This document shows positions 11,540 through 23,425 of a DNA stretch of 64,000 bases, piece by piece. Made by a program: the position numbers and the translations under genes. The notes beneath the pieces were generated by a model. It saw nothing but the letters and a program-made list of their open reading frames with translations. It was not told the origin of the DNA and ran no database searches. Location: the NCBI GenBank assembly GCA_018894105.1, contig CM032117.1, forward strand, positions 45,060,501 through 45,124,500, read 5' to 3'. The number at the start of each line of letters is the position of its first letter. The stretch's first letter is position 1. The stretch is from Jacaranda mimosifolia (lineage: Eukaryota > Streptophyta > Magnoliopsida > Lamiales > Bignoniaceae).

Positions 11540-12940
11540 CTTTACGAAGCTCTGAATGAATTTTGGATAGTGGTTGTTCCTACCACATGTGCCCATGAGA
11601 AGATTAGTTTACCACTTATCAGAAATACGATGGTGGTAAAGTGCTTATGGAAAATGATGCTTCTTGTAGGGTTGTAGCAATTAGCTCAGTTTGTATCAGA
11701 ATGCACGATGGCATAGTAAGGACCTTAACAGATGTGCGTCATGTTCCAGATCTGAAGAAAAATTTGATATCTCTAGGTACTCTGGACAAGAATTATTGTG
11801 AGTACAGAGCTCGAGATGGAGTTCTGCGGGTTTCAAAAGGTGCACTGCTTATCATGAAGGGAGACAAAAGGAATGGCCTTTACATATTACAGGGCAGCAC
11901 AGTTTTTGGTACTGCAGTTGTTTCTTCATCAGTCAATGATACTACGAAATTGTGGCATATGTGGCTTAGGCATATAAATGAGAAGGGGATGTCAGATATG
12001 AGCAAACGAGGTTTGCTTTATGGACAGAAGACTGGAGAATTGGATTTCAGCGAATAATGTGTGCTTGGTAAGCAACACAGGGCGAAATTCGGCACTGTAG
12101 TTCACAGGTCCAAGGGCATCTTGGATTACATTCACTCAAATCTTTTGGGGCCTTCTCAGGTTCCTTTAAAGAGAGGTGCTAGATACATGCTGACATTCAT
12201 AGATAACTTCTCACGAAGATTATGGGTGTAGATGCTGAAGCATAAGGATGAGGAGTTTGTCAACTTCAAGTAATGGAAAACTTTAATTGAGAAGTAGACA
12301 AGAACGGAGATAAAGCGTTTGAGGACTGACAACGAATTGGAGTTGTCCAATAAGGAATTTCAGAAATTCTGTAATAAGGAAGGAATTATGAGGCATCGCA
12401 CAGTTGTACATACACTATAGCGGAATGGAGTTGCAGAATAGATGAACAGGACTATCTTGGAAAGAGCTAGATGAATGCTCTGTAACGTCGGATTATCCAA
12501 GGATTTTTGGGCAAAAGCGATTAACACTGCTTGTTATTTGGTGAATAGGTCACCATCGACTGCCATGGACTGCAAGACACCAATGGAAGTTTGGTCCGGG
12601 TCTTCTACTGATTACTCAAATATGAGAGTATTTATGTGTCCAGCCTATGCTCACATTCGCAATAGGAAACTTGAGTCAAGGGCTAGGAAGTGCATATTTC
12701 TAAGCTATGCAAATAGAGTAAAGGGTTATCATTTGCGATGTAATGATGACAAGGGCTCCAAGATGATTATCAACAGGGACGTGGCTTTTAATGAGTCTGC
12801 TATGACAAAGAAGGTGGAGCAGCTCGAAGCAGTCAACAAAGAGTTAAGGAGAAGGTGGAGTTTGAAATTGATACTCCACAAGTTTCAAAGGAGAAACAGA
12901 ATGTGGTAGATAAAGCTGGTGAGAGCGCATTAGCACCTAT
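11540..12940 (+). pseudogene. Copia pol: protease and integrase (decayed)
   Basis: Protease box ILDSGCSYHMCP (about 11558-11593) with the D-S-G triplet. The pre-integrase domain follows (11641-12057), with VRHVPDLKKNLISLG and the zinc-binding H...H...C of LWHMWLRHINEKGM, then CVLGKQHR. In the integrase core the first Asp box reads DYIHSNLLG (family D-V/L-x-G, so first Asp is Asn here), then LRTDNELE (second Asp) and a stop-broken RNGVAE. The C-terminal part (12475-12909) is open: KDFWAKAINTACYLVNRSPS and RKCIFLSYANRVKGYHL. At least six in-frame stops. Confidence 0.88.
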
Positions 12941-14535
12941 TCGATAGCAGAAAAATAAACTTCTACAAAATTATCGCTTGGCTCGCGAGAGGGAAAGGAG
13001 GTAGATCAAACCACCAAAATAGTTTGCTTACTCAGATATGGTTGCTCATGCTTTGAGGAATTTACAAGAGTCTCTACACAAGAATAGCCATAGGAACTAG
13101 TTGATGTACCTAAAGGGCAAAAGATTGTAGGTTGCAAATGGATCTACAAGAAAAAGGAAGAGATTCCCGGGGTTGAGGACGTTAGATACAAGGAAGGATT
13201 AGTTGCTAAGGGTTTTACTTAGAGAAAGGGAGTTGACTTTCATGAAGTGTTCTCCCCACTTGTAAAATATAATTCTATTCATGTTTCACTTGTCATGGTT
13301 GCTATGTTTGATATAGAGCTTGAGTATATGGATGTGAAAAATAGCATTTTTGCATGCTAAGTTGGAGGAACAAATCTACATGAGTCAACCAGAGGGATTC
13401 ATTGTTTTCAGGAAACAAAATCAAGCATGTCTTTTGAAGAGATCATTATATGGCTTGAAACAGTCTCCCAGGCAGTGTTATAAAAGGTTTGATACTTTTA
13501 TTACCAAGATAGGATATACTAGAAGCATTTGTGATTGTTGTGTATATTATAAAAAATATAGTGATAGCCTTCTCGTATATTTGTTGTTGTACGTTGATGA
13601 TATGTTGATTGCCTCTAGAAACATATCTAAGATCAACAATTTAAAGTATCAGTTAAGTGAAGAATTTGAGATGAAGGATTTGGGTGGTGCAAAGAAGATA
13701 TTGGGCATGGAGATCATTCGGGACAGACATGCAGGATTGTTGTACTTAGCTCAACAACATTACATTGACAAAGTACTTGAGCAATTTGGGATGGATAAGT
13801 CCAAGCTAGTTAGTACGCCATTTCCAGCTCATTTCAGGCTCTCAACAGATCTGTCCCTGAGTACTGAGGAAGAGGAGGAGCACATGTTTAATGTGCCATA
13901 TGCTAGTGCAGTGGGTAGCTTGATGTACGCCATGGTGTGTACTAGGCCAGACATTTCACAAACCAAAAAAGACTCATTTGCAGGCTATGAAATAGATCAC
14001 GAGATACCTGAGAGGATCTATAAATAGATGTTTAAGGTATAGTCAATTGAATTCTACTGCTATAATTATTGGCTATGTAGTTGCAGACTATACAGGAAAT
14101 TTGGACAGCATAAGGTCCATGACTGGGTATGTGTTTTGTGTTTCGAATTATACGATTAGCTAGAAGGCGACGTTGCAATCATCAGTTGCACTGTCCACAA
14201 CAGAAGCTGAGTATATGACTTTGACTAAAGGTGTGAAGGAAGGCATTTAGCTAAAGGAGCTGATTGAAGATATGGGTATGGATTTTGAGATTACTTCAAT
14301 ATTTTGTGATAGTCAAAGTGTTTTACACTTGTCAAAGAATCAAGCTTTTCATGACATAACAAAGCATATTGAAATGAGATATCACTTTGTCGGGATATGG
14401 TGTCTCAATGTGTCTTCTAGTTGACGAGGTTGGGACTAAGGATAATCCGGCAGACATGTTGACTAAGGTTGTTCTGGGAATCAAATTTGAGCATTGCTTG
14501 GATTTGGTTAACATTTGCAGACTCGCATGATAAAC
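12941..14535 (+). pseudogene. Copia pol: reverse transcriptase and RNase H (decayed)
   Basis: RT starts near 13130 (VGCKWIYKKKEEIPG), with a frameshift at about 13340 inside the MDVK-AFLHA box. It is open from 13350 to 14027: EEQIYMSQPEGFIVF, YGLKQSPRQCYKRFD, the catalytic YVDDMLIAS (about 13591-13617) and FEMKDLGGAKKILGMEI. After VGSLMYAMVCTRPDIS another frameshift leads into RNase H (14040-14500) with STTEAEYMTLTKGVKE, SIFCDSQSVLHLSKN and a broken DMLTK end. It ends with a stop about 14527. Confidence 0.9.
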
Positions 14536-14589
14536 CCTTTTGGGGAAGGGAGAAAGAAGATAGATGGCGAATTTCTCATCTCAGCAATT

Positions 14590-15089
14590 TGTTAAAGTAA
14601 AACGAAAGTAATTTAGGCACGAGATTTAATTTATTAGGAATTCACAAATCACACTCACAAAGTTGATGACAAAAGTAATACCCAATAGATAGAAAAATAA
14701 AATAGACACAGATTTACGTGGTTCGACAAATTCTGCCTACCTCCACGAGAGTTTTCCTTCTTCAATTATGATAGAATTTGACCAGTACAAGCCAGTGAAT
14801 TTAACACACCCAAACTCAAGCCAAAAAACTCCTTGTACAACCCCTATCATAACTACCAAAAAGATACTCACTCCACCCTTTTGTATTGCCGCATTCATAC
14901 TCACAATAACTACCCCATGAGTATTATGAGTTTCACAAGTGTCCTCTCTCTCAAGTAATCAAATACACACCTCCATTTATGAGAGAAAACTCTACTTGAT
15001 TACTTCACCTAAAATTAGGAAACCTAATACAAGAAAAAGTCCTAATTTTATCAAACTTGTTCTCCAGATAACCAAGTCAAATCCCAACA
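14590..15089 (-). repeat. Antisense Copia LTR, copy 1
   Basis: On the minus strand opens TGTTGGGATTTGACTTGG and closes ...CTTTAACA. Minus-strand TATA-like CATAAATGG near the middle. Preceded (minus strand) by polypurine AAGGTGGAGAT. About 500 bases and clearly aligned with the next two copies. Confidence 0.85.
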
Positions 15090-15182
15090 ATCTCCACCTT
15101 GACGAGGTTTCTCATCTCAGCAATTCTTCATGACTCCATAGCAATTATTCATCTCATATCAACAATGCTTCGATACCAAATT

Positions 15183-15683
15183 TATTGGAGCACAATGGAA
15201 GCAATTTAGGCATGAGATTTAATTTATTAGGAATTCACAAATCATGCTCACAAAGTTGATGAAAAAAATAATACTCAATAGATAGAAAAATAAAACAGAC
15301 ATAGATTTACGTGGTTCAGCAAATTCCGCCTACCTCCACGAGAGTTTTTTTTTTTCAATTATGATAGAATTTTACCAATACAAGCTAACCCTTAAGTTTG
15401 ACAGGCTCAAACTCAAGCCAAAAACCCATTGTACAACTCCTATCATAACTATCAAAGAGATACTCACTCCATCCCTTTATATTGCCCCACTCGTATTCAC
15501 AATAACTACCCCGTGAGTATCATGAGTTCCATGAGCGTCTTCCTCAAGTAATCAAATAAACACCTCTATTTATAATAAAAAAAATTACTTGAATACTTTA
15601 CCTAGAACTATGAAACTCAATACAAGAAGGAGTCCTAATTTTAGTCAAACATGATCTCTCAATAATCAAGTCAAATCCCATCA
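15183..15683 (-). repeat. Antisense Copia LTR, copy 2
   Basis: On the minus strand opens TGATGGGATTTGACTTG, 501 bases long, and closes CTCCAATA, followed by AATTTGGTATCGAAGC, a mutated initiator-Met primer site. Shares CACGTAAATCTRTGTC-type and GCCTACCTCCACG blocks with the other two copies. Confidence 0.85.
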
Positions 15684-15739
15684 ATCTCTACTTTGATGAG
15701 ATTTCTCATCTCAGCAATTGTTGATGACTCCATCACAAA

Positions 15740-16350
15740 CCAAATACCATTGGCCTTCAAAGATACCACTGCACATGCCGAATCAGTAAGGTCCTGGCAC
15801 CACCAACTAACTCATCCCGACCAATGCATATGTACAGCTTAATGTGTGACTTTCAGGACTCCACCTTCAGCAAATATTCATAGCCCTTAGAATCTAACTG
15901 GCTCAAGAAAATTAGATTCTTTCATATCTTTAGGACATAGGTCACACCACCTAAAGTACGAACCACTCCAACAACTATTTTGATTTTCACCACTCCAATA
16001 CCCATGACACTCCAAGTAGAATCATCGCACCAAGACAAATTACCTATCTTCCATGATTGAAGTGAATCAAAAATAATCCTCTATGGAGCAAACATGCATT
16101 ACGCATCCGAAATCCAAAATCCAACCATCTCCACAACATTAATGATAATGTTGTTCGCAATATAAAGTCAAATCTTCCCACTGTAAATCCTTCATATCTG
16201 TCAGTTTCTCCTACCTTCCCTTCAACACCACTGTTAGGCCTTGTTGAATTAGGAGATCATCCACCCTTCTTTGCCAAAGAGTGAAATTCCCTTTGCCATC
16301 AAGTTTTTGAACCATGAAGTAATTTGCCAATGACACTACCCATCTCCAAA
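15740..16350 (-). pseudogene. Copia gag-protease remnant inside the array
   Basis: Minus strand. At 16220-16330 reads VQKLDGKGNFTLWQRRVDDL then LLIQQGLTVVLKGR, the start of Tnt1-type gag, followed by a stop and EKLTDMKDLQWEDL. At about 16080-16115 it jumps straight to WILDFGCVMHVC, the protease box (family WILDSGCSYHMC) with D-S-G changed to D-F-G. The rest of gag, including the zinc knuckle, is missing. Weak pre-integrase-like sequence continues to about 15900. Internal deletion plus stops; no product. Confidence 0.75.
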
Positions 16351-16383
16351 AAATTAAATCTCAACTTGCAACTCCAACCAAAA

Positions 16384-16396
16384 CCTCTGATACCAA
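16384..16396 (-). other. Primer binding site of the antisense Copia unit
   Basis: Minus strand TTGGTATCAGAGG directly after the LTR end of copy 3, matching the initiator-Met tRNA primer site with one change. It fixes the orientation of the array. Confidence 0.85.
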
Positions 16397-16398
16397 TA

Positions 16399-16896
16399 TA
16401 TTCGAGCACAACGAAAGCAATTTAGGCATGAAATTTAATTTATGAGGAATTCACAAATCACACTCACAAAGTTGATGACAAAAATAATACACAACAGATA
16501 GAAAGAAAGAAAAAAGACACAGGTTTACTTGGTTCGACAAATTCCGCCTACCTCCACGGGAACCTTCTTTCTCCAATTATGGTCAAAATTTTACCAGTAC
16601 AAGCTAACCCTTCAGTTTGGCAGACCCAAACTCAAGCCAAAAACCCCTTATACAACTCCTATCATAACTACCAAAGAGATATTCACTCCACCCCTTTGTA
16701 TTGCCCCCCTCATACTCACAATAACTACTCCATGAGTATCATGAGTTCCACGAGTGTCCTCCTCTAGTAATCAAATAAACATCTCTATTTATAATAGAAA
16801 ATTACTTGACTACTTTACCTAGAACTAGAAAATCAATACAAGAAGTCCTAATTCTAGTCAAACATGGTCTCTCGATAATCGAATCAAATCCCAACA
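16399..16896 (-). repeat. Antisense Copia LTR, copy 3
   Basis: On the minus strand opens TGTTGGGATTTGATTCG, with TATTATAAATAGAG as TATA box, and closes CTCGAATA next to the primer site. 498 bases. It is the 5' LTR of the larger truncated unit. Confidence 0.85.
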
Positions 16897-16923
16897 GTAA
16901 TGCTATATCCTAATCTTACATAT

Positions 16924-17031
16924 ACCAATTTTATATGCAATCTCTAGGTTGTTGCTTTCCAGTGGAGTGTTGCATAAACCAATTTTATATGTAACCTCTT
17001 GGTTGTTGCTTGCTAGTGGAGTCTAAAAGTC
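16924..17031. repeat. Two-copy tandem duplication, 54-base unit
   Basis: ACCAATTTTATATGCAATCT and ACCAATTTTATATGTAACCT begin units at 16924 and 16978; both continue with a GGTTGTTGCTT and AGTGGAGT block. Directly right of the LTR array. Confidence 0.8.
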
Positions 17032-17791
17032 AAATTTCAAATAACTATACATATAAATACACCACAAATTCCATTAGTTGTTAACCAACAACGGTTATTA
17101 TAATGCTATGTAATTAATCCCTCATATTTACTTGCATTAAATGCCAACCTTACTTACATAGACAAAGGGAAATAATGAAAACATATCAACTAGTTTATAA
17201 CCCTAAGTTAAATCCTTTACATTTATCTTGAACTTTGTAGCCACCGATTATCCTTATTTTATGAAAAAATGGTTCATAAACATCTAGATATCTTGCTTAA
17301 GCTTGCAGCCTAATTCTAAGAAGTCCCTAAAATATCTTCCTCCAAATCACTCAAAATAAATCCAAACATTTACCTGCATTTTAGGTTTTGAAAAACGAAA
17401 AGTCACACTAGAAGTAAGGAATGTCAAAGCGTGACAAAAGTTAAGTGTGCCACGGTTCATGTAAGAAATATTATGTTTGACAAGTAATACAATACAGAGG
17501 TCCATCCATGTTGAGTTAATGGGCAAAGGTCTAACGAAATTTCACATTGCTGATGAAAATTCTAGGAGTGGTAGTTATAATCTGCGAATCAGAGAGGACT
17601 AGAGAATTGCTACGATCATACAGACTGCAAACCGAGAGGGAAGGAAGAGTCTGGTTCTTACGAGGGTGCTCGGAGATCTCATTCTTTATAACAGCTATCA
17701 TGGATTATTTTGATTCCAATTCAACATCCAAATTCAGTTTGCTCTCGATGCAAACACAGACATCGATTAAAATGGAAGAGATGAAAATTAA
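17032..17791. other. Intergenic, nothing recognised
   Basis: AT-rich sequence without a plausible coding exon, tRNA or clear repeat. Confidence 0.5.
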
Positions 17792-18155
17792 CTGTTTGGT
17801 TTGATTTTCAAAGCTCATTTTTACATTTTCTATTATTCCAAAAATGAAGCACATCATTTTTTACACACCCTTACCCAACTTCATTTTCATTTTCATTTTT
17901 AAAATACATTCTCCAATAATCTATATATCTCCTCTCAATAACATATATATCTTCTCTCTTTATTCCATTATTCTTATCTCTCTCAACATACAACCTATTA
18001 AAACCAACAAAATCATCACTTTTCCAACAATCTATCTAAATACAAACGCATTTTTAACTCATTTCCACTAACTAACTTTTCAAATTTTAGAAATGATGTA
18101 AATGAAAATTATAAATGGAAATTGGAAATGAAAATAAAATCAAACGGGCCCAAAG
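17792..18155. mobile_element. Possible MITE
   Basis: Ends are roughly inverted: GTTTGGTTTGATTTTCAAAG at the left and, read from the right on the minus strand, GGGCCCGTTTGATTTTATTT. The middle is pyrimidine-rich on the plus strand. No matching target duplication is visible, so this could also be chance AT-rich similarity. Confidence 0.35.
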
Positions 18156-18629
18156 TATTTTCTTCTCACATTCTAAAGGAAATAAAGAAAATTAAGTATT
18201 TTCCTTTCACATTCTAAAGCAGATGATATCCTTTAAAGTGCAAGAGATCCATGAAAATACAGATTATGTTGCAATATAGAGATGGTAAAAGAAATAGTTT
18301 TGTGCCAATATTGAAATCACACGGGATATTATCTTCAAATTTCAAAAATTCTTACCACACGAGTGATAAGATTGAAAACCACAAATCAACATGAACGTGT
18401 CCCCAATGCCTTATAATTTCCAAATATCTCACCACCCACGACAAAATATCGAAAGACTTCAAAATTTTCAAGAGGCTTACCTCCCGAAAGCATAAGATTG
18501 ACAACCTCAAACTAATGGGATCTATTAGCCAAGACTCTTGAACTTAAATATCTTTCCCGAGTGATAAGATTGAATGCCCAAATCTTCGACCTTGTCTTCC
18601 AGACCTTAAGATTCAGGACCTCAGGACCT

Positions 18630-18695
18630 CCCATGATTGCTGATACAACGTAATCTTGTTTTCCCATGATTGCTGATAAAACGTAATCTTGTTTC
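18630..18695. repeat. Two-copy tandem duplication, 33-base unit
   Basis: CCCATGATTGCTGATACAAC and CCCATGATTGCTGATAAAAC start units at 18630 and 18663, each continuing GTAATCTTGTTT. Confidence 0.85.
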
Positions 18696-18699
18696 CAAA

Positions 18700-19288
18700 T
18701 ATGACTGTTAACTATTCAAACCTTTATCAAACAATTTGATATTCGAATTCGAATAGCATATTCGAATTTGAATTTTCAAATTCAAAATTTAACGAATTCG
18801 AATTCAAATTCGAATCTAGTATAATTTTCGATATATAATCAAATCCGAATCAAATCCAATAATATTCAAATTCGATATTCAATAAAATATTCGAATATAT
18901 TTTATTATATATATTATTATATATTAATATTTTTATTTCTCAAAACTTAAATTTTTTATAATTTATAATTTATAATAATAAAACCATTAAATATTATGTC
19001 AACTATTACATGTATTTGATATTTACTTTTTGAATGAATCAAGTATTTTCATTTTGTGACCATAATAAAAGGTGAAAAATTAATAAATAATTCAAAATTC
19101 AAGTAAAAATTTGAGTTAAACAAACATCCAAATAGAATCCAAATATATCAAATAATTACTCTAATAGAATTCGAGCCTAATTTATAATTCGAATCAAATT
19201 TGAATATGAATACTAATACGAGTAAAACAAATCGAATCGAATCCGAATCCTCAGATATTTGGATCGGTTCGATTCGTTAACAACCCTA
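18700..19288. mobile_element. Non-autonomous hAT-like element, GAATTCGAA-rich, diverged ends
   Basis: Right end, read inward on the minus strand, is TAGGGTTGTTAACGAATCGA; the left end TATGACTGTTAACTATTCAA is its diverged partner. Flanking octamers TTTCCAAA and TCCCCAAG agree at 5 of 8 positions, a worn target duplication. Inside are many copies of ATTCGAAT/GAATTCGAA in subterminal blocks around a TA-rich centre, the same pattern as the element at 21114-21816. No coding capacity. Confidence 0.6.
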
Positions 19289-20233
19289 TCCCCAAGACCT
19301 CAATCTTAAATTGTAAATCATCGGTAATTGCTAATTTTTTAACCATATAATTAGAGAGGGGGAGAGAGGGGTTTCAGCACTTGAATTTTTTGCAATATGA
19401 AGCTAATTGAGGAAATGGATAGCTAATGAGGCAAAAACAAGAATATGGTAAGCTAATAGATCAAACTCGAAATCTAGCAATGGAACTTGCATTGCTTCAT
19501 TCTCAATTTGCTGGCCGTACATGCTTCGGTTTATAGAAGCTATCTACCATTGCAATTCATTCACATTCCAGATGCAGCCTTATTCGGTGAACCACTAGGG
19601 AAGTACTCATATCCAACACTAATGGATTTCAAGACAGTTTAAAACACTAATAGGAAACAATATAAAGTGGGTTATTAACAGCATTACTATCCTGGAGTAA
19701 TGAAACTCCCGTAAACTATGAAATGAAACTCACATCTTGAACAACAGCAGGCTCTTCAGAATCATCATAAACCAGATAATACCTAGGCATTATATCAGAA
19801 ATCATGTTCGATCTCCAGATATGGCCAACAATTCGAAAGAGAGAATCACAACAAAAGAATGAGCCAAATCAATCACACCTGTTGTACGCACCACTAATAC
19901 TAAAAGAACAGGAAACTAACAATGAGAAGTCCAATGGAACTCGAGTCCTGAAACAGTATAGCTCCCAAATAATTTTTTCCCTCCTGGAATCACTTTGCTC
20001 CCATATTTATGGGACAAACAGCTGAATCCAAATTTTCACAACCCACGATTCAAAATTAATTCAACTCGATTATGTTTGACATTGAGCAGTAAATATGTTC
20101 ACAACAGTCAAAATCCAAAAAGAACTGCACCAAGAGATTAATCCAGTAACTAGCAACACTATGACATATTAAAAAACAATTAATCCAGGTTCCAAACAGT
20201 TGTTCACCTATAGACACTATTGGTGCCACCACT
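19289..20233. other. Intergenic plus 3' untranslated region of the S30 gene
   Basis: No further coding exon recognised. The part nearest 20233 is the 3' UTR of the minus-strand S30 gene; its polyadenylation site cannot be fixed by eye. Confidence 0.5.
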
Positions 20234-20928
<695 letters not shown>

Positions 20929-21013
20929 GATTGATTTGTATCTCTGAGACGCCGAGAAGGCTTGGTGAGTTTCTTCGGCTGCCGGGGTCAAAATGAGCTT
21001 CAGATAAAAGAGT

Positions 21014-21045
21014 CCTAGGGTTAGAGTTTTCTCCAACTTTTTATA
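21014..21045 (-). promoter_or_regulatory. S30 promoter: TATA box and telo-box
   Basis: On the minus strand TATAAAAA (21038-21045) is followed after about 12 bases by CTCTAACCCTAGG (21014-21026), which holds the AACCCTA telo-box core. Telo-boxes near the start site are typical of plant ribosomal protein genes. The S30 ATG lies about 85 bases further on. Confidence 0.7.
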
Positions 21046-21113
21046 CGATTTATAAACGGGCTGGACTTGAAATGGAAGTCCGAGCTTTTACTTGGGCCTT
21101 TAGTGGTTTAATT

Positions 21114-21816
21114 TAGGGTTGTCAATGGATCGAATTTTAATTTGAATTCGAACTGAATTCGATTCAAATTTTAAAATTTTTATTCAATTAAAATATTCGA
21201 TGGATTAGATTTGATTATAAATATTTAAAATTTGAAATAAGTGGATCGGATATGGAATTAAGAAATTCGATCCGTTAAAGATCCGAATTCGAACCTTAAT
21301 ATTTTTTATTAAATTAAAACTTTTATATATAATATTAATAAATATTTTAAAATAAAATTTATATATTATATTAACCTAATATCTATATTAACGACTATAT
21401 TACACTATTAATATTGAATTTTTAACCTAAAAAATAAGAGGAATATTGATAAAATGTCAAATATAATAACATATAATAATTCATCTATACATTAATATAA
21501 TGTGAAAAAGGAGTTTAGTATTCAAATATTTAACTTTTGGACTAATATATAATAAAAAATTGTTAAAAATTCAAATATGACATATATTTATTTTATAAAT
21601 ACAATATTTTTATAAAATTTAAAAGGAAAAAAAAAAGGAAAGAAAAAAATAATTCGGGTCCGATTTTTTAATCGGGTTTCGGATATCCATCGGATTCGAA
21701 TATGATACTGATTAACAAAGATTCTATAGGATTTCGGATCGAATTCGGATCTGAATTTTGTTTATCGGATTCGGATATGACAGATCCGATCCAAATCCGA
21801 CCCGTTGACAGCCCTA
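21114..21816. mobile_element. Non-autonomous hAT-like element with perfect 8-bp target duplication
   Basis: 703 bases. Left end TAGGGTTGTCAATGG, right end (minus strand) TAGGGCTGTCAACGG. Flanked on both sides by GTTTAATT (21106-21113 and 21817-21824), a perfect 8-base duplication as made by hAT transposases. Subterminal regions are packed with GAATTCGAA/GGATTCGGAT motifs; the centre is TA-rich. No transposase. It sits directly upstream of the S30 promoter, with its left end about 70 bases from the TATA box. Confidence 0.88.
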
Positions 21817-21983
21817 GTTTAATTTATTAGCATGTTTAACAGCCGAATTGTCCAAAGGCTTTCGGGACTTGGGTACTGGCCCCCTCCAGGTATGAATTAT
21901 CAATTTTTAATTTGTTTTTATTTTTCATTTCCCAGTTAATTAAAAAAAAAAAAAAATCTTTACTTCACTTGAGCTGCTTCCAT

Positions 21984-22144
21984 TAGGGGTGTAAACGAGC
22001 CGAGCCGAGCCCGAGCCTGCTAGGCTTGGGCTCGGCTCGTTTACTGATTCATGAGCTCAAGCTCGGGCTTGGACTCAGGCTCGGCTCATTAAAGCTCAAT
22101 TCGTATAAGCCCGGATGAGCTCGAGCCCATTTAGGCTTGAAACA

Positions 22145-22195
<51 letters not shown>

Positions 22196-22391
22196 GAAAA
22201 TATATATAATAAAAAGCTCGTTTAGGCTCACAAGCCTATCGAGCCGAATACTATTGAGCTTGGCTTGGCTTGTTTGACTGGCAAGCTTGGGCTTGGCTCG
22301 ACTTGGCTTGTTTAAGTTTGAGCCGAATTCGAGCTTTCATCGAACCGAGCCCGAACTGTTCTCGAATAGTCTCATCTCATTTACACCCCTA
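21984..22391. mobile_element. Non-autonomous hAT-like element, GCTCG-rich
   Basis: 408 bases. Left end TAGGGGTGTAAACGAG and right end CTCATTTACACCCCTA are inverted repeats. Flanks GCTTCCAT (21976-21983) and ACTACCAT (22392-22399) match at 6 of 8, a worn 8-base target duplication. Interior is built from GAGCCGAGC/GCTCGGCTC motifs and carries an (ATT)n run at about 22147-22191. No protein. Confidence 0.82.
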
Positions 22392-22441
22392 ACTACCATC
22401 ATGCATTGTGATAAAATTTTCTCACACTGTTGTGCCAGCAA

Positions 22442-23425
22442 TAGACCTAGCAATTGGGTATCCATGGGTAACCCAATCACGGGTACCAACAGGTTGGGTA
22501 AATTTACTCGTTTTTTATTGGATACAAGTTAGGGGACACGTTACCCATGAGAATGGGTAACAAGTAACCCGCGGGTACTCGTAATTTTTTTTTTTTTAAT
22601 ATTTAAAGGTAAACATGATGTTACTCAAATGTTAACTAAATAAAACTAAAGAAAAAATAGACTACAAATTTCAAGCATTAAATTGAACAAATACCTAAAG
22701 CATATTAATAATATTATAGTTTAAAACTTATATCTTAAGTATTCAAAATCTACCAAATTTAAAGTATATCACATTCAAAAGTTTAAACTTAAATTTCATT
22801 ACATTTCAAAAGTTTTTTGAATTGAAAATTTAAATATCAATCAAACATTGTTGTTCTTGTGGAAGAAGATGTTGCATCCATAGAAATATGCACAACAAGT
22901 TGCTTTAGAATATAATTTAATTTAATTTGCTATAGATTTTTAATTTATGAAATCAAAAATTAATATTTAGATTTAAAATATTTACATGTAAATATATATA
23001 AATATATAATATATATTTATATGTATATATAATATAATCAATCAAACATTGTTGTTCTTGTGGAAGAAGATGTTGCATCCATAGGAATATGCACAACAAG
23101 TTGTTTTAGAATATAATTTAATTTAATTTGCTATATATTTTTAATTTATGAAATCAAAAATTAATATTTAGATTAAAAATATTTATATGTAAATATATAA
23201 TATATGTTTATATGTATATATAATAATATATATATAAATATATAAATAAAAAAATATTTACGGGTTACCCACGGGTACCCGCGGGTTGGGTCAAAAGATG
23301 GCAAGTAAATTGGGTATAGATAAAATTATCTATAATTTTTTGGGTAAAGAAATAAGGCTCATTATCCGTATTTTTTTGAATACCCATGGATACCCACAGG
23401 TATGAGTTGAATTTTGCTAGGTTTA
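22442..23425. mobile_element. Non-autonomous hAT-like element with GGGTACCC motifs, perfect target duplication
   Basis: 984 bases. Left end TAGACCTAGCAA, right end TTGCTAGGTTTA (one mismatch as inverted repeat). Flanked by GCCAGCAA on both sides (22434-22441 and 23426-23433), a perfect 8-base duplication. Subterminal GGGTAACCC/GGGTACCCGCGGGT palindromic motifs at both ends. The centre contains a 201-base direct tandem duplication. No coding sequence. Confidence 0.88.
22837..23238. repeat. 201-base direct tandem duplication inside the hAT-like element
   Basis: TCAATCAAACATTGTTGTTC begins both units (22837 and 23038). They stay nearly identical for about 140 bases, with single-base differences such as CATAGAAAT/CATAGGAAT, then drift in the TA-rich tail. 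Confidence 0.85.

Larger units (their letters stand above)
10253..14560 (+). mobile_element. Ty1/Copia LTR retrotransposon, Tork/Tnt1-like, decayed, 3' LTR not found
   Basis: A 5' LTR (10253-10697), primer site, and a degenerate gag-pol in Copia order (gag, protease, integrase, RT, RNase H) ending about 14530. The gag start KFDGKNDFGLWKTKV and the pre-integrase block RTLTDVRHVPDLKKNLISLG are typical of Tnt1/Tork-type elements. Many stops and frameshifts. After the RNase H end I find no copy of the 5' LTR; instead sequence passes into an antisense LTR array of another family at about 14570. Confidence 0.9.
14590..16896 (-). mobile_element. Antisense Copia array: LTR - internal - LTR - internal - LTR
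   Basis: Three related LTRs of about 500 bases (14590-15089, 15183-15683, 16399-16896) lie in the same minus orientation, separated by 93-base and 715-base internal pieces. Both internal pieces start, on the minus strand, with a TTGGTATC-type primer site and end with a short polypurine tract before the next LTR. So the middle LTR serves as 3' LTR of one unit and 5' LTR of the next. The outer flanks (CAATT left, GTAAT right) do not match, and the left flank 14570-14589 resembles internal sequence seen before the other LTRs. This fits unequal recombination between LTRs rather than a simple insertion. Confidence 0.85.

Noticed and set aside
22049..22231. Ile-rich minus-strand frame
   Set aside because: Translation of the (ATT)n run within a hAT-like element.
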